Made by a program: the position numbers and the translations under genes. A DNA stretch of 64,000 nt, from contig CASFDK010000043.1 in assembly GCA_949293415.1 (NCBI GenBank), positions 150,047-214,046 on the forward strand, read 5' to 3'. How positions within the stretch are numbered: position 1 is the first letter of the stretch; each line of letters begins with the position of its first letter. Positions 51,247-59,968 of the stretch are shown in pieces. Source of the stretch: an uncultured Verrucomicrobiota bacterium. GTDB taxonomy: Bacteria > Verrucomicrobiota > Verrucomicrobiia > Opitutales > Intestinicryptomonadaceae. Below the pieces are notes generated by a model. It was given only the letters and a program-made list of their open reading frames with translations, searched no databases and was not told the DNA's origin.

Positions 51247-52515
51247 TTATACGTGCTCGTAGTCGCGCTTGAAGAACAGATTTCTGCCGACCAGAATAAT
51301 CAAGCCGCCCGCCAGATAGAAAACTGAGAGAGAGGCAATGCCGTAGTTCATTCCGAATTCGTCGCGAATCCAGCCGAGAACGGCGGGCGCGGACGAACCG
51401 ATTATGAACGCAAAACAGAGCATCAGCCCCGAAGCCGAAGCGCGGTAGCGCGGCGCGACAACGTCGAAGAGCGAGGCGAAAAGGTTCGAGTCGTAAACAC
51501 CCCTGCACAGACCGAACGCCGCCATCGCAACACAGCAGAGAGTCTGCGACGGCGTATTCGCCATAAGATAGATGAACGGCGCGCCGCAAAGCAGCCCGAC
51601 TATGTTCGCCTCGAAGCGGATTGTCTTGCGGGTCTTCGCAAGCTTGTCGGTGATTCTTCCGCCGAACATCACGCCGAAAAACGCTCCCGCGTAGTGCCAG
51701 ACAACGGCGTTTGTCGCGGCGACGGCGGCGTCCATTTTGAAGTGCTCCTGAAGGAAGGCGGGCATCCACGTTTTAAAGCCGCAGTCCACATAAATCATCA
51801 TACCGAAACCGAGCGCGAGCGAAATCGCCGCGGGCTTGCGGAACATCACGAGAAACGCGTCCTTGAACGACGCCTTTTCGGCGGTCGCCGCCGAGTTCGT
51901 CTGGTGTATCGGCTTTGTATCGCGCATAAGGAACACGAGCATTGCCGCCCAGAGTATGCCGATTCCGCCGAAGAGGATAAACGGAATGCGCCAGCCGTCG
52001 AGCGAGCCGACCGACGGAATGTCGGCGAACATCCCCGAGACGCAACTGCAGATTACGATACCCGCATACAGTGCAGTCTGGTGGATTGCCAGAGCCGTCG
52101 CGCGGGTCTTTTCGTGGAGCTGCCCGAGCAGCGAACAAGCCGCGGGATAGTAGAACGCCTGTCCCGCCCCGTTGAGAAGCCCGTAGAATACAATCATCAA
52201 GCCAATCGACGAAACCCAGCCCGAGATGAATATACCCAAGCAGAAAACGCCGAGCCCGACAATGACCATATATTTGCGCTTGAGGAAATCGCTTGCGAAG
52301 CCCGAAAGCGGTGCGCATATACCGTAAGTAAGCGTAAATATAGTGGCGACAATCCCCATTTTCGTGGAGTCCACCCCGAACGCATCCTGAATTTGCGGCA
52401 GAATTGCGTTGTAAATCTGCCGCGTCCCCTGATGGAGGAAAAACGCCACCCAGAGGAAGAGCAACAGAAACCATTTGTAGTAGTCTTTCGGAGTGTTGTC
52501 GTTGTTTGTCGTCAT
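51247..52515 (-). CDS. MFS transporter, probable organic/sugar-acid importer
   Basis: 422 residues, about 12 membrane helices. The N-terminus YKWFLLLFLWVAFFLHQGTR, loop-2 motif GFASDFLKRKYMVIVGLGVF and the middle loop resemble the anion:cation symporter and hexuronate/phthalate branches of the MFS. It is the first structural gene downstream of the LacI regulator, and its promoter region carries a 10-bp palindrome. Import of the sugar acid degraded by the following genes is inferred. Confidence 0.85.
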   Translation of the reverse strand: MTTNNDNTPKDYYKWFLLLFLWVAFFLHQGTRQIYNAILPQIQDAFGVDSTKMGIVATIFTLTYGICAPLSGFASDFLKRKYMVIVGLGVFCLGIFISGWVSSIGLMIVFYGLLNGAGQAFYYPAACSLLGQLHEKTRATALAIHQTALYAGIVICSCVSGMFADIPSVGSLDGWRIPFILFGGIGILWAAMLVFLMRDTKPIHQTNSAATAEKASFKDAFLVMFRKPAAISLALGFGMMIYVDCGFKTWMPAFLQEHFKMDAAVAATNAVVWHYAGAFFGVMFGGRITDKLAKTRKTIRFEANIVGLLCGAPFIYLMANTPSQTLCCVAMAAFGLCRGVYDSNLFASLFDVVAPRYRASASGLMLCFAFIIGSSAPAVLGWIRDEFGMNYGIASLSVFYLAGGLIILVGRNLFFKRDYEHV

Positions 52516-52549
52516 ATATAGATTGTCCTTTTTGCCTCGATTTTTATAA

Positions 52550-52600
52550 ATTAAAGTTCATTCCGCGCGAAAATTCAATAGCGTGTTTGCCCAAATTTGG
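52550..52600 (-). promoter_or_regulatory. promoter and candidate LacI-family operator of the sugar-acid operon
   Basis: Minus strand: TTGAAT (52578-52573), 17-base spacer, TTTAAT (52555-52550), 35 bases before the MFS start. The perfect palindrome CCAAATTTGG at 52591-52600 lies just upstream of the -35. It is atypical for LacI family sites in lacking a central CG, so assignment is tentative. Confidence 0.45.
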
Positions 52601-52608
52601 AAAACTGT

Positions 52609-53721
52609 TTACCAGTCGGCGGATTGGGGATCGGGAGTGGTTTTATTCCGCGCATCGGGCACGGGGTCGTTCCACTTCGGCAACACAATCGTCGCAGTGC
52701 GGACATCGGCGTCCTTCAGATAAACGGGCGCGTTGAGCGCGGTGAAAAGCTTGCGCACGGCAATGCACCCGACCATCTCGTAGTTCTGGTCGATGCCAAC
52801 CCAGTCGTTCTTTCCGTACTTGCGCTCGAGGTGTATCACTGGCAGATTGCGAGGCACTGCCGTTGCGCGTTCGGCAAACCACTCGCTCGTGGAGTTGGAT
52901 ATCGAAAAAATCACGTCGGGATTGTGCGTTGCAAGCCAGTCGTAAAGTATCTGCGGGTTTGCCTCCGCCTCCTTGATTTGCAGGAACGGCGGGATTCTGT
53001 CGCACTCGGGAAGCTCCAACTGCGCGCGGAGAAAACCACCGACGAAACGCCCCTCCACGAGGTCGTCGATATGCGCCGCCAGCACGAGCGCGGGACGCTT
53101 ATAGCCGCGTTCGATTACCTTCTTCGTGGCGTAGTGGGCGATGAGAAACTTGTCCGCGGAAATGAAGTCGAGAATCGGGTTGAAAGTCTTCAGCCCCGCC
53201 GAGACGAACTTGAAATTCTGCCATATAGGCGCGAACTTGTCGGGCAGAATGTTGTCGTCGACATGCCCTATTATTATGCCGCCGCGGATGCCGCGCGACT
53301 CGAGAATGCGCTGGAGTTTGGAGGGATTCAAATGCCTGTCGTGAAGCCAAACTTCGTAGACCGCATAGCCCAATACCTTCGCTTCGGCGCGGATGCCCGC
53401 AATGTACTTCGAAAAAATCGGGTACTTGTGCGGCGCATCCTTCGACTTGTTCGCGTTGATGAGAACGATTGTCTCGAGAAACTGGTTCTGGCGCGAGCCT
53501 TTCAGCCCAGCCATCACGCTCGAGACAAGCGCATTCCTGCGATAACCGAGCCGCTGGGCGACCTTTCGAACCTTGGCTTTAGTTTTTTCGGAAATTTTCT
53601 TGGAATCGTTGAGCGCGAGCGAAACCGAGCCTTTGGATATGCCCAATTCAAGGGCGATGTCGCGCATACTCACCTTCGGGACACGCGCGGAATTTTTTCT
53701 TTTTTCTGTGTTTTTTGACAT
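52609..53721 (-). CDS. LacI-family transcriptional regulator
   Basis: 370 residues from the ATG at 53719-53721. The N-terminal helix-turn-helix is VSMRDIALELGISKGSVSLA, with the hinge region reaching VAQRLGY. A periplasmic-binding-protein-like effector domain follows (VLINANKSKDAPH; GIIIGHVDDNILP; SISNSTSEWFAERATAVP). It lies directly upstream of, and on the same strand as, the MFS-SDR-RraA-dehydratase operon, which it presumably controls in response to the substrate or an intermediate. Confidence 0.88.
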   Translation of the reverse strand: MSKNTEKRKNSARVPKVSMRDIALELGISKGSVSLALNDSKKISEKTKAKVRKVAQRLGYRRNALVSSVMAGLKGSRQNQFLETIVLINANKSKDAPHKYPIFSKYIAGIRAEAKVLGYAVYEVWLHDRHLNPSKLQRILESRGIRGGIIIGHVDDNILPDKFAPIWQNFKFVSAGLKTFNPILDFISADKFLIAHYATKKVIERGYKRPALVLAAHIDDLVEGRFVGGFLRAQLELPECDRIPPFLQIKEAEANPQILYDWLATHNPDVIFSISNSTSEWFAERATAVPRNLPVIHLERKYGKNDWVGIDQNYEMVGCIAVRKLFTALNAPVYLKDADVRTATIVLPKWNDPVPDARNKTTPDPQSADW

Positions 53722-53918
53722 TTTGCGTTTAATTGGTAATTCTACAAAAGGTCGCAAGTGCGGTATTTGTCCGATTTGAATGATACGGATTAACCGTCAG
53801 TTTGCGGGGACGGCGTTGGTCCGCCCGACATTCACGGAACATTTCGGATTGTTGCACGGAATGAGGTAAACAGTCAACCAAATCCCGAAAAAATTTTTAC
53901 CGGACGGATTCCGCCGAG

Positions 53919-53931
53919 TGAACACACGTTC
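53919..53931. promoter_or_regulatory. candidate TetR operator 1 upstream of shc
   Basis: TGAACACACGTTC, a GAAC-N4-GTTC palindrome followed by a T7 run. Its centre lies 30 bases from operator 2, close to three helical turns. It sits upstream of the shc -35 box. Confidence 0.55.
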
Positions 53932-53940
53932 TTTTTTTGC

Positions 53941-53970
53941 TTGACGGGTGAACGAGTGTTCTTTTTTAAT
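53941..53970 (+). promoter_or_regulatory. shc-tetR promoter with embedded TetR operator 2
   Basis: TTGACG at 53941-53946, an 18-base spacer and TTTAAT at 53965-53970. The spacer contains TGAACGAGTGTTC (53949-53961), matching operator 1 in the GTGAAC-N4-GTTC-T-run pattern. Binding there would block RNA polymerase. The transcript would start within a few bases of the ATG at 53981. Confidence 0.55.
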
Positions 53971-53980
53971 CCGCCCCGTC

Positions 53981-55948
53981 ATGAAAAAGGATTCACATCT
54001 CGAAAAGGCGGTGCTCTGGCTCGAGTCCAGACAGCTGCCCGAAGGCTACTGGAACGCGCATCTGGAAACCAACTGCTGTATGGAGGCGCAGTGGCTGATG
54101 GCGTGCAAATTCTGCGGAATAGAAAGCGAAAAAAACGCGGGCATCATCGACTACATCGTAAACTCGCAACGCGCCGACGGTTCGTGGGACGTCTATTTCG
54201 GCGCGGAAAACGGCGACGTCAACACAACGCTCGAGTGCTACTATGCCCTGAGGATTTTCGGTTTCGACAAGAACGCTCCGAAAATGAAAGCCGCCCGCGA
54301 CTGGCTGTTGAAGTATGAGTGGTACAAGCACGTAAGGGTTTTCACAAAATACTGGCTCGCGCTTTTCGGCGAATGGGCTTGGGAGGAAACGCCCGCTCTG
54401 CCGCCAGAAATCGTCTATTTCCCGAAATGGTTTCCGTTTAACATCTACAGATTCGCGGCGTGGGCGCGCGCAACGATTATGCCGCTTTGCATTGTAACTT
54501 CGAAAAAGCCCGTCAAAAAGCTCGCGCCCGAACTGCGCATCGACGAGCTTTTCCCAGTAGACAGAGCCACCGCGTACGCCCATAAAAATACGGCGGGCGA
54601 AACGCCCAAGCTTTCGCTGAAAAAATTCTTTCTGACCGCCGACAAGGTTTTCCACTTCTACAACGAAAAGTCGAAAAAGTCCGCGTTGCGCCGCCGCGCT
54701 ATCAAGGACGCAATGCGCTGGATTATCGACCATCAGGACGACGACGGGTTCTGGGGCGGAATCCAGCCGCCGTGGATTTACGGGATAATTGCAATGTACA
54801 TCGAGGGCTATCCGATGTCGCAGGAGAATATGGCAAAGGCTTTGAATGCCGTAAACACGCACTGGACCGAAACGACCCCCAAAGGCACGCAAATCAAGGC
54901 GAGCGAAAGTCCCGTCTGGGATACTATGCTTGCCGCAAACGCCCTGCTCGACGCGGGGGTCGGCGCGGACGACAAAGTTCTTTCAAAGGCGATAGACTAT
55001 CTGCTCGAGAACGAAAACAGGCATTACGGCGACTGGGCTGAAACGGTCGGGCGTACGGTTGAGGCGAGCGGATGGTCGTTCCAGCGCGCGAACAAATACT
55101 ACCCCGACATCGACGACACCGCCGTTGCGGTGATGGTGCTTTTGAAATACAAAAAGCTTCTTGCCGACACCGACGCGAAAGTAGCCAAAATCGGCGAGGT
55201 CGTGGACCGCGCAACAAAATGGCTCGTTGCCATGCAGTCGAAGAACGGCGGCTGGGGTGCGTTCGACAAGGACAACACGACCGAGCTCGTTACGAAAATT
55301 CCGTTCTGCGATTTCGGCGAAGTGCTCGACCCGCCGAGTGTGGACGTTACCGCGCACGTCGTCGAGGCGTTGATAGCCGCGGGCCATTCGCCGAAGGACG
55401 ACTGTGTTGCGCGCGGCATTTACTTCATACTCTCCGAGCAGGAAAGCGACGGCTCGTGGTTCGGCCGTTGGGGCATAAACTACATCTACGGAACGTGGTG
55501 CGCGATGACCGCGCTCAGGGCGGCGGGGTTCGGTTTCGATTCTCCCGCGATTTCCCGCGCGGCAAAGTGGCTTGTCGGCAAACAGAACGCCGACGGCGGA
55601 TGGGGCGAACGCGCCTCGACATATATCCAGCCCAAGGCAAAAAGCGGTTCGACCGCGTCGCAAACGGCGTGGGCGCTGATTGCCCTTACCGCGTTCGATA
55701 CCCCGTACGGAAACGAAATCCGCAGGGGTCTCGATTTTCTCAAGAATACGCAGACCGAATGCGGCACTTGGATTGAAGCCGAATACACGGGTACAGGCTT
55801 TCCGGGATACGGACTCGGCGCGAAGGTCGATTTGCGCAACGGCGCGCCGCTTCCGCAGGGCAAGGAATTGTCGCGCGGATTTATGTTGCGGTACGGTTAT
55901 TATTGCCATTATTTCCCGATTGTGGCACTGTCGAAGGAAAAACAATGA
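53981..55948 (+). CDS. shc: squalene-hopene cyclase
   Basis: 655 residues from the ATG at 53981. A GTG 11 codons upstream lies inside the promoter and is rejected. The enzyme cyclises squalene to hopene/hopanol for membrane hopanoids. The catalytic DXDD motif is Asp376-Ile-Asp378-Asp379 (YPDIDDTAV). QW-type repeats recur: QRADGSWDVYFG, QDDDGFWGGIQPPW, QSKNGGWGAFDKDN, QESDGSWFGRWGINYIYGTW and QNADGGWGE. Length fits the family (630-720). The stop overlaps the start of a TetR regulator. Squalene-synthesis genes (hpnCDE) are not in the window. It is a monotopic membrane enzyme. Confidence 0.94.
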   Translation: MKKDSHLEKAVLWLESRQLPEGYWNAHLETNCCMEAQWLMACKFCGIESEKNAGIIDYIVNSQRADGSWDVYFGAENGDVNTTLECYYALRIFGFDKNAPKMKAARDWLLKYEWYKHVRVFTKYWLALFGEWAWEETPALPPEIVYFPKWFPFNIYRFAAWARATIMPLCIVTSKKPVKKLAPELRIDELFPVDRATAYAHKNTAGETPKLSLKKFFLTADKVFHFYNEKSKKSALRRRAIKDAMRWIIDHQDDDGFWGGIQPPWIYGIIAMYIEGYPMSQENMAKALNAVNTHWTETTPKGTQIKASESPVWDTMLAANALLDAGVGADDKVLSKAIDYLLENENRHYGDWAETVGRTVEASGWSFQRANKYYPDIDDTAVAVMVLLKYKKLLADTDAKVAKIGEVVDRATKWLVAMQSKNGGWGAFDKDNTTELVTKIPFCDFGEVLDPPSVDVTAHVVEALIAAGHSPKDDCVARGIYFILSEQESDGSWFGRWGINYIYGTWCAMTALRAAGFGFDSPAISRAAKWLVGKQNADGGWGERASTYIQPKAKSGSTASQTAWALIALTAFDTPYGNEIRRGLDFLKNTQTECGTWIEAEYTGTGFPGYGLGAKVDLRNGAPLPQGKELSRGFMLRYGYYCHYFPIVALSKEKQ

Positions 55949-56526
55949 ACGATACGAGGGAAAAAATAATCGAGACGGCCTTTGTTCTGCTTGTCAAAAA
56001 CGGCTACAACGGCGTTTCAATCGGCGACATCACGGGCGCGCTGAACATCACGCGGAGCCTGCCGTACCGCTATTTCGAATCGAAGCGCGAGCTGCTTTTC
56101 GAGGCGTGCAGACAGTACTTCTTCGAGCGTTTTTTCCCGAAAGATTTCGACGTAAAGAGCGCGACGATGGAGGAACTGCTCGAAGTTATTTCCGAAAATA
56201 TGGAGCGCATTATTTTCGGGTTGTCGAAGTCGCTAGGCGCGGAGGTTTCCGTGTTCGACTACAACCTGATGTATTTCGACGCGCTGCGCAACGAACCGCG
56301 TTTCAAAAAATTTATGCGCAGCAAAATGCGCGAGCTGCGCATCGTGGTTGACAACGCCCTAAAAAGCGGCGAACTGCGCGCAGGCATACCGGCGGAATTT
56401 GTCGAACGCGTCTTTAGCGACATTTGGAGCAGGTGCGAGTATGTTCAGGATACCGTTTCGAACAAAAAGAGCGTTGCGCGGATGCTCGACGACATTTGGA
56501 CATTCTACAATTTGATAAAGAGATAG
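55945..56526 (+). CDS. TetR-family transcriptional regulator, coupled to shc
   Basis: 193 residues; the start overlaps the shc stop (ATGA). The N-terminal TetR helix-turn-helix is REKIIETAFVLLVKNGYNGV followed by SIGDITGALNITRSLPYRYF. The helical C-terminal domain (60-193) is the ligand and dimer region, without a recognised subclass. Being in the shc operon, it probably autoregulates through the two GAAC-N4-GTTC palindromes at the promoter, sensing an unknown, perhaps lipid, ligand. Confidence 0.88.
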   Translation: MNDTREKIIETAFVLLVKNGYNGVSIGDITGALNITRSLPYRYFESKRELLFEACRQYFFERFFPKDFDVKSATMEELLEVISENMERIIFGLSKSLGAEVSVFDYNLMYFDALRNEPRFKKFMRSKMRELRIVVDNALKSGELRAGIPAEFVERVFSDIWSRCEYVQDTVSNKKSVARMLDDIWTFYNLIKR

Positions 56527-56563
56527 AGCCGCACATTCTCCGCCCCCGCGTTTGGGACGGCAA

Positions 56564-56605
56564 AAAAAATCCGATTCCGTGTGATGTTGCGGAATCGGAT
56601 TTTTT
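56564..56605. terminator. bidirectional terminator between tetR and nudix-pyrE
   Basis: A 16-bp perfect stem, AAAAAATCCGATTCCG / CGGAATCGGATTTTTT, with a 10-base loop; U-runs in both directions. Confidence 0.92.
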
Positions 56606-56623
56606 GTTCGGTTCAATCAAATC

Positions 56624-57709
56624 CTACGAACCGGGGTGGCACGCGGGAATCGACGCGAGTTCCGCGGGGATTGCGTCGGGCGCGTATGTGGGGAACGAAA
56701 ATTCAAGAAGGCTTACGCACGGAACTTCAAACTTCGCCCTGCCCTCGCTTCTGTCGACGAGAACCGCGACCGCAGCGGGTTTGCCGCCGTGGGCTTTTAC
56801 GATGTCGATGCATTCCTGAACGCGTCCACCGCGCGTGATTACGTCTTCGACAATCAGGATTTTTTCGCCGTCGCCGATTTTAAAATTGCGGCGCAGGACA
56901 AGGTTGCCGTCCTGTTTTTCGGCGAATATGAAACGCTTACCGAGCTGGCGCGCGACCTCCTGCCCCAGCACCAAGCCGCCCATCGCGGGGGCGAGAACGG
57001 TGTCGCAATCGGTTCCTTCGAGCTTTTTTGCGAGCATCGATACAAGCTCGCTGACCCTGTCCATATGCTCGCATACGCGCGCGCACTGGAAGAAGTGTCC
57101 GCTGTGCAACCCGCTTCTGAGGATGAAGTGACCCTCCATCAACGCGCCGGTATCCTTGAATATTTTGAGAATTTTTTCGTTGTCGTCCATAGTGTTTTTC
57201 CGTTTTGAAATTGTCTGTTCGAATGTCCACGAAAGCCTGCCCGCCTGCGAGCAGTCGGCTCGCATAACAGCCATTCCGCCGTCGGCGAATTTTCCGTAAA
57301 CGTCCCAGAGAAGTTTTTTGTCGGTCTCGGGAATTTTGATTTTGCCCGACAGAATTTCGCCGGTCGAAAAGAAGGCAAAGTGCCCTTCGCGGATGTCGGG
57401 CGGCGGCGCGGAGAGCGGCTTTTTACAGTCGAACAAAAACATCAGCCAATGTGCGCTTCCCTCGTAGCCTCGCTCGCTTATCATCGCGAAAAGGTGCAGG
57501 TCGGCTTCGGAAAGCTCAAGCCCGATTTCCTCGCGCGTTTCGCGCATTGCGCATTCGAACGGAGACTCGCCGTCGGACATTTCGAGCTTTCCGCCGATGG
57601 GACTCCAGCAGTCTTTGTTCGGCTCTCTCGCGCGGCGGATTAAAAGCTGCCTGCCGTCGCCGTCCCTGACGAATACCAACACGCTGATTTTGAACGGAAG
57701 CTGCGACAT
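56624..57709 (-). CDS. pyrE: NUDIX hydrolase - orotate phosphoribosyltransferase fusion
   Basis: 361 residues in one uninterrupted frame, starting at the ATG 57707-57709, 8 bases after the purU stop. Residues 1-165 are a NUDIX domain (LVFVRDGDGRQLLIRR; box GGKLEMSDGESPFECAMRET followed by REEIGL, with a two-residue insertion before the GE). Residues 174-361 are a full-length orotate phosphoribosyltransferase (PyrE), starting at MDDNEK, with RSGLHSGHFFQ, LAPAMGGLVLGQEVA and the PRPP motif VEDVITRGG (287-295). PyrE makes OMP in pyrimidine synthesis. PyrE is normally a stand-alone protein of about 190-215 residues. The internal Met174 could also act as a secondary start. The role of the NUDIX half is unknown. 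Confidence 0.85.
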   Translation of the reverse strand: MSQLPFKISVLVFVRDGDGRQLLIRRAREPNKDCWSPIGGKLEMSDGESPFECAMRETREEIGLELSEADLHLFAMISERGYEGSAHWLMFLFDCKKPLSAPPPDIREGHFAFFSTGEILSGKIKIPETDKKLLWDVYGKFADGGMAVMRADCSQAGRLSWTFEQTISKRKNTMDDNEKILKIFKDTGALMEGHFILRSGLHSGHFFQCARVCEHMDRVSELVSMLAKKLEGTDCDTVLAPAMGGLVLGQEVARQLGKRFIFAEKQDGNLVLRRNFKIGDGEKILIVEDVITRGGRVQECIDIVKAHGGKPAAVAVLVDRSEGRAKFEVPCVSLLEFSFPTYAPDAIPAELASIPACHPGS

Positions 57710-57717
57710 TTTCGGGA

Positions 57718-58569
57718 TTAGTCGAATACGACCGTCTTGTTTTTGTACGTCAGAATCCTGCCCTCTATGTGCCATCTTACGGCATCGGCGAGAACAGAAC
57801 GTTCGAGCTCGCGCCCCTTGCGCATTAGGTCTTCGACGCTGTTGCGGTGGTTCACGGGAGCTACCGACTGCGCGATAATCGGACCTTCGTCCAAGTCTTT
57901 CGTCGCGTAGTGCGCCGTTGCGCCTATGAGCTTTACGCCTCGCTCGTACGCCTTATGGTAGGGCTTCGCCCCCGCAAAGGCGGGCAGAAAGCTGTGGTGA
58001 ATGTTGATGACGGGGCAGCCTACGTTGTCGAGAAATTCACCGCTTAGAATCTGCATATAGCGCGCCATTATGACAAGCTCCGCGCCGCTTTCGCGTATGA
58101 TGCGCATCTGTTCGGCTTCGGTCTGCGCCTTTGTCTCTTTCGAAATCGGCGTGTAAAAGAACTTCAAGCCGAACATTTCGCTCATATTGCGCAGGTCGTC
58201 GTGGTTCGAGACGACGCACGCGATGTCGCATTTAAGCTCGCCCGAACGGCAGCGCAGGGCGATGTCGCTGAAGCAGTGCTCGAATTTGGAAACCATCACA
58301 GCCACTTTCGGGCGGACGGAAGATTTGTGGAGAGTCGCATCCATCTCCAAATCGGTTCGGGCGAAGTCCGAGAACAGGCGCATTTCCTCGTCGACACCGC
58401 CTGCGGGAATCCACTCTACCCTCTGGAAAAATATACCCTCCTGACGGTCGCGGTGCTGGTCTGCGTGGAGGATGTTTCCCCCGCGAGCGTAAATCCAACC
58501 CGAAACGCGGGCGACAATACCCGCGCGGTCGTGTCCGTGTAAAAGAGCGACAATTCTTTCTTCCGACAT
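57718..58569 (-). CDS. purU: formyltetrahydrofolate deformylase
   Basis: 283 residues. An N-terminal ACT domain (about 1-80) is followed by a formyltransferase-fold hydrolase domain. Catalytic residues are Asn189, His191 and Asp225 or Asp227 in VINIHHSFLPAF and HYATKDLDEGP. It releases formate from 10-formyl-THF, feeding PurT-type formylation or balancing one-carbon pools. It precedes nudix-pyrE by 8 bases and follows dapL by 68 bases on the same strand. Confidence 0.93.
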   Translation of the reverse strand: MSEERIVALLHGHDRAGIVARVSGWIYARGGNILHADQHRDRQEGIFFQRVEWIPAGGVDEEMRLFSDFARTDLEMDATLHKSSVRPKVAVMVSKFEHCFSDIALRCRSGELKCDIACVVSNHDDLRNMSEMFGLKFFYTPISKETKAQTEAEQMRIIRESGAELVIMARYMQILSGEFLDNVGCPVINIHHSFLPAFAGAKPYHKAYERGVKLIGATAHYATKDLDEGPIIAQSVAPVNHRNSVEDLMRKGRELERSVLADAVRWHIEGRILTYKNKTVVFD

Positions 58570-58637
58570 TTTCTTTGTGTTTTTTTAATTAAATTCGAGC
58601 GCGCACGCCCGCAAAGGACATACGCGCTGTTTGATTT

Positions 58638-59882
58638 TTAGAATTCGAATTTCGAACGCCCCATGCGGCGGGCGATTTCGGCAACAACGGTCTTTTCCGC
58701 CTCTTCGCCGTGGGCTTCGAACGTAACGGAGAAGCGCACGAATGCGCCCGCGTCGTCCCACGGAACGGTGCTGATGAGGTGTTCGGAAATCATCCATTGC
58801 GAGAAGTCTTCGCCCGTCTTGAATTCCGTGCGCGTGCCGTCGGGTCGGATTGCCGCTTTCGGCGCGGGCATATAGAGGAAGAAGCCGGCTTTGGGCTTGC
58901 GCGGCGAGAACCCGAGGTTCTTGAGAACGTCCACAAGCATGTCCATTCTGCGCGAGTACTTTGCGGCAATCGCGCGGGTAATCGACGGATTTTCAAGCCC
59001 CTTTGCCGCCGCAAGCTGTATGCCGAGGAACTGTCCAGAGTCGGTGTTATCCTTGACATCGCCGTACGCCTTTACGATGAGCGGGTTTCCGCACACCCAG
59101 CCGATGCGCCAGCCCGTCATATTGTGGCTTTTAGAAAGCGAGTGCAGCTCAACCGCCACGTCTTTTGCGCCCTCGATTTGCAGAATTGACAGTGCGTTGC
59201 CGTCGAAAGTAAGCGATGCGTACGCCGCGTCGGAAACTACGACGAGGTTGTTCTTCTTGGCGAAGGCAACGAGCTTTTCGAAGAACGCGCGCGTTGCGCT
59301 CGCGCCCGTGGGATTGTTGGGATAGTTTACGACGATTACCTTTGCGCGCTTGAGGATGTCGGCGGGAACCGAATCGAGGTCGGGCAGGAAATCGTTTTCC
59401 TCGGTAAGCTTGAGGTTGTAGACTTCGCCGCCGAGATACTTTGCGTGCGTGCCGAAAATCGGATAGCCGGGGGTTGTCATCAATACAACATCGCCCGCAT
59501 TGATAAAGCAGTTGGGCAGAATGCTCAGCGCGGCCTTCGAGCCTATCGAGTGGAGAATTTCGGTGTCGGGGTCGAGCTCGACGCCGAATACGGCTTTCAT
59601 ATAGCTTGCAGCGGCAACCTTGAAGTCGCGTCCGCCGTTGTCGGCATAGCCGCGGTTTGCGGGATCTTTCGCCGCCGCGTAGAGGGCTTCGACAACTTCG
59701 GGGAAAGCCATTTCGTCGGGCTCGCCGACTCCCATATCGATAAGCGCGACATCGGGCTTTGCGGCTTTTGCGGCGCGTTTGGCGCGTTTTATCTTCTCGA
59801 ATTTATAGATGGTATTGCTTTTGCCATAGTTTACCCCGCCGATTCTCTCGGCAAACAGATTCTGTATGTATGAATCGCTCAT
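58638..59882 (-). CDS. dapL: LL-diaminopimelate aminotransferase
   Basis: 414 residues. A PLP enzyme converting tetrahydrodipicolinate to LL-diaminopimelate in one step. Diagnostic N-terminus SYIQNLFAERIGG and KFEKIKRAKRAA; substrate loops DMGVGEPDEMAFP and YADNGG; PLP Lys251 in HSLSKSHNMTGWRIG; NYPNNPTGA. It is the known verrucomicrobial/chlamydial route to lysine and cell-wall DAP. The presence of ddh at 2.1-3.1 kb provides a second route. Divergent from panC. Confidence 0.93.
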   Translation of the reverse strand: MSDSYIQNLFAERIGGVNYGKSNTIYKFEKIKRAKRAAKAAKPDVALIDMGVGEPDEMAFPEVVEALYAAAKDPANRGYADNGGRDFKVAAASYMKAVFGVELDPDTEILHSIGSKAALSILPNCFINAGDVVLMTTPGYPIFGTHAKYLGGEVYNLKLTEENDFLPDLDSVPADILKRAKVIVVNYPNNPTGASATRAFFEKLVAFAKKNNLVVVSDAAYASLTFDGNALSILQIEGAKDVAVELHSLSKSHNMTGWRIGWVCGNPLIVKAYGDVKDNTDSGQFLGIQLAAAKGLENPSITRAIAAKYSRRMDMLVDVLKNLGFSPRKPKAGFFLYMPAPKAAIRPDGTRTEFKTGEDFSQWMISEHLISTVPWDDAGAFVRFSVTFEAHGEEAEKTVVAEIARRMGRSKFEF

Positions 59883-59968
59883 ATGATTTTCGTATGACTT
59901 TTTAATGGGTTGATTTTTTTAAAAAAGTGTCAAGTATGAAAGGAAATAAGAGAGTAGGGCTAAAATCA

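Noticed and set aside
53948..53980. GTG start adding 11 residues to squalene-hopene cyclase
   Set aside because: It lies within the predicted -35/-10 promoter and the TetR operator; the ATG at 53981 gives a normal N-terminus.
56624..57190. Separate pyrE gene starting at the internal ATG
   Set aside because: No stop codon separates it from the NUDIX part, so a fused product must be made; an additional internal start remains possible but is not supported by a clear ribosome-binding site.
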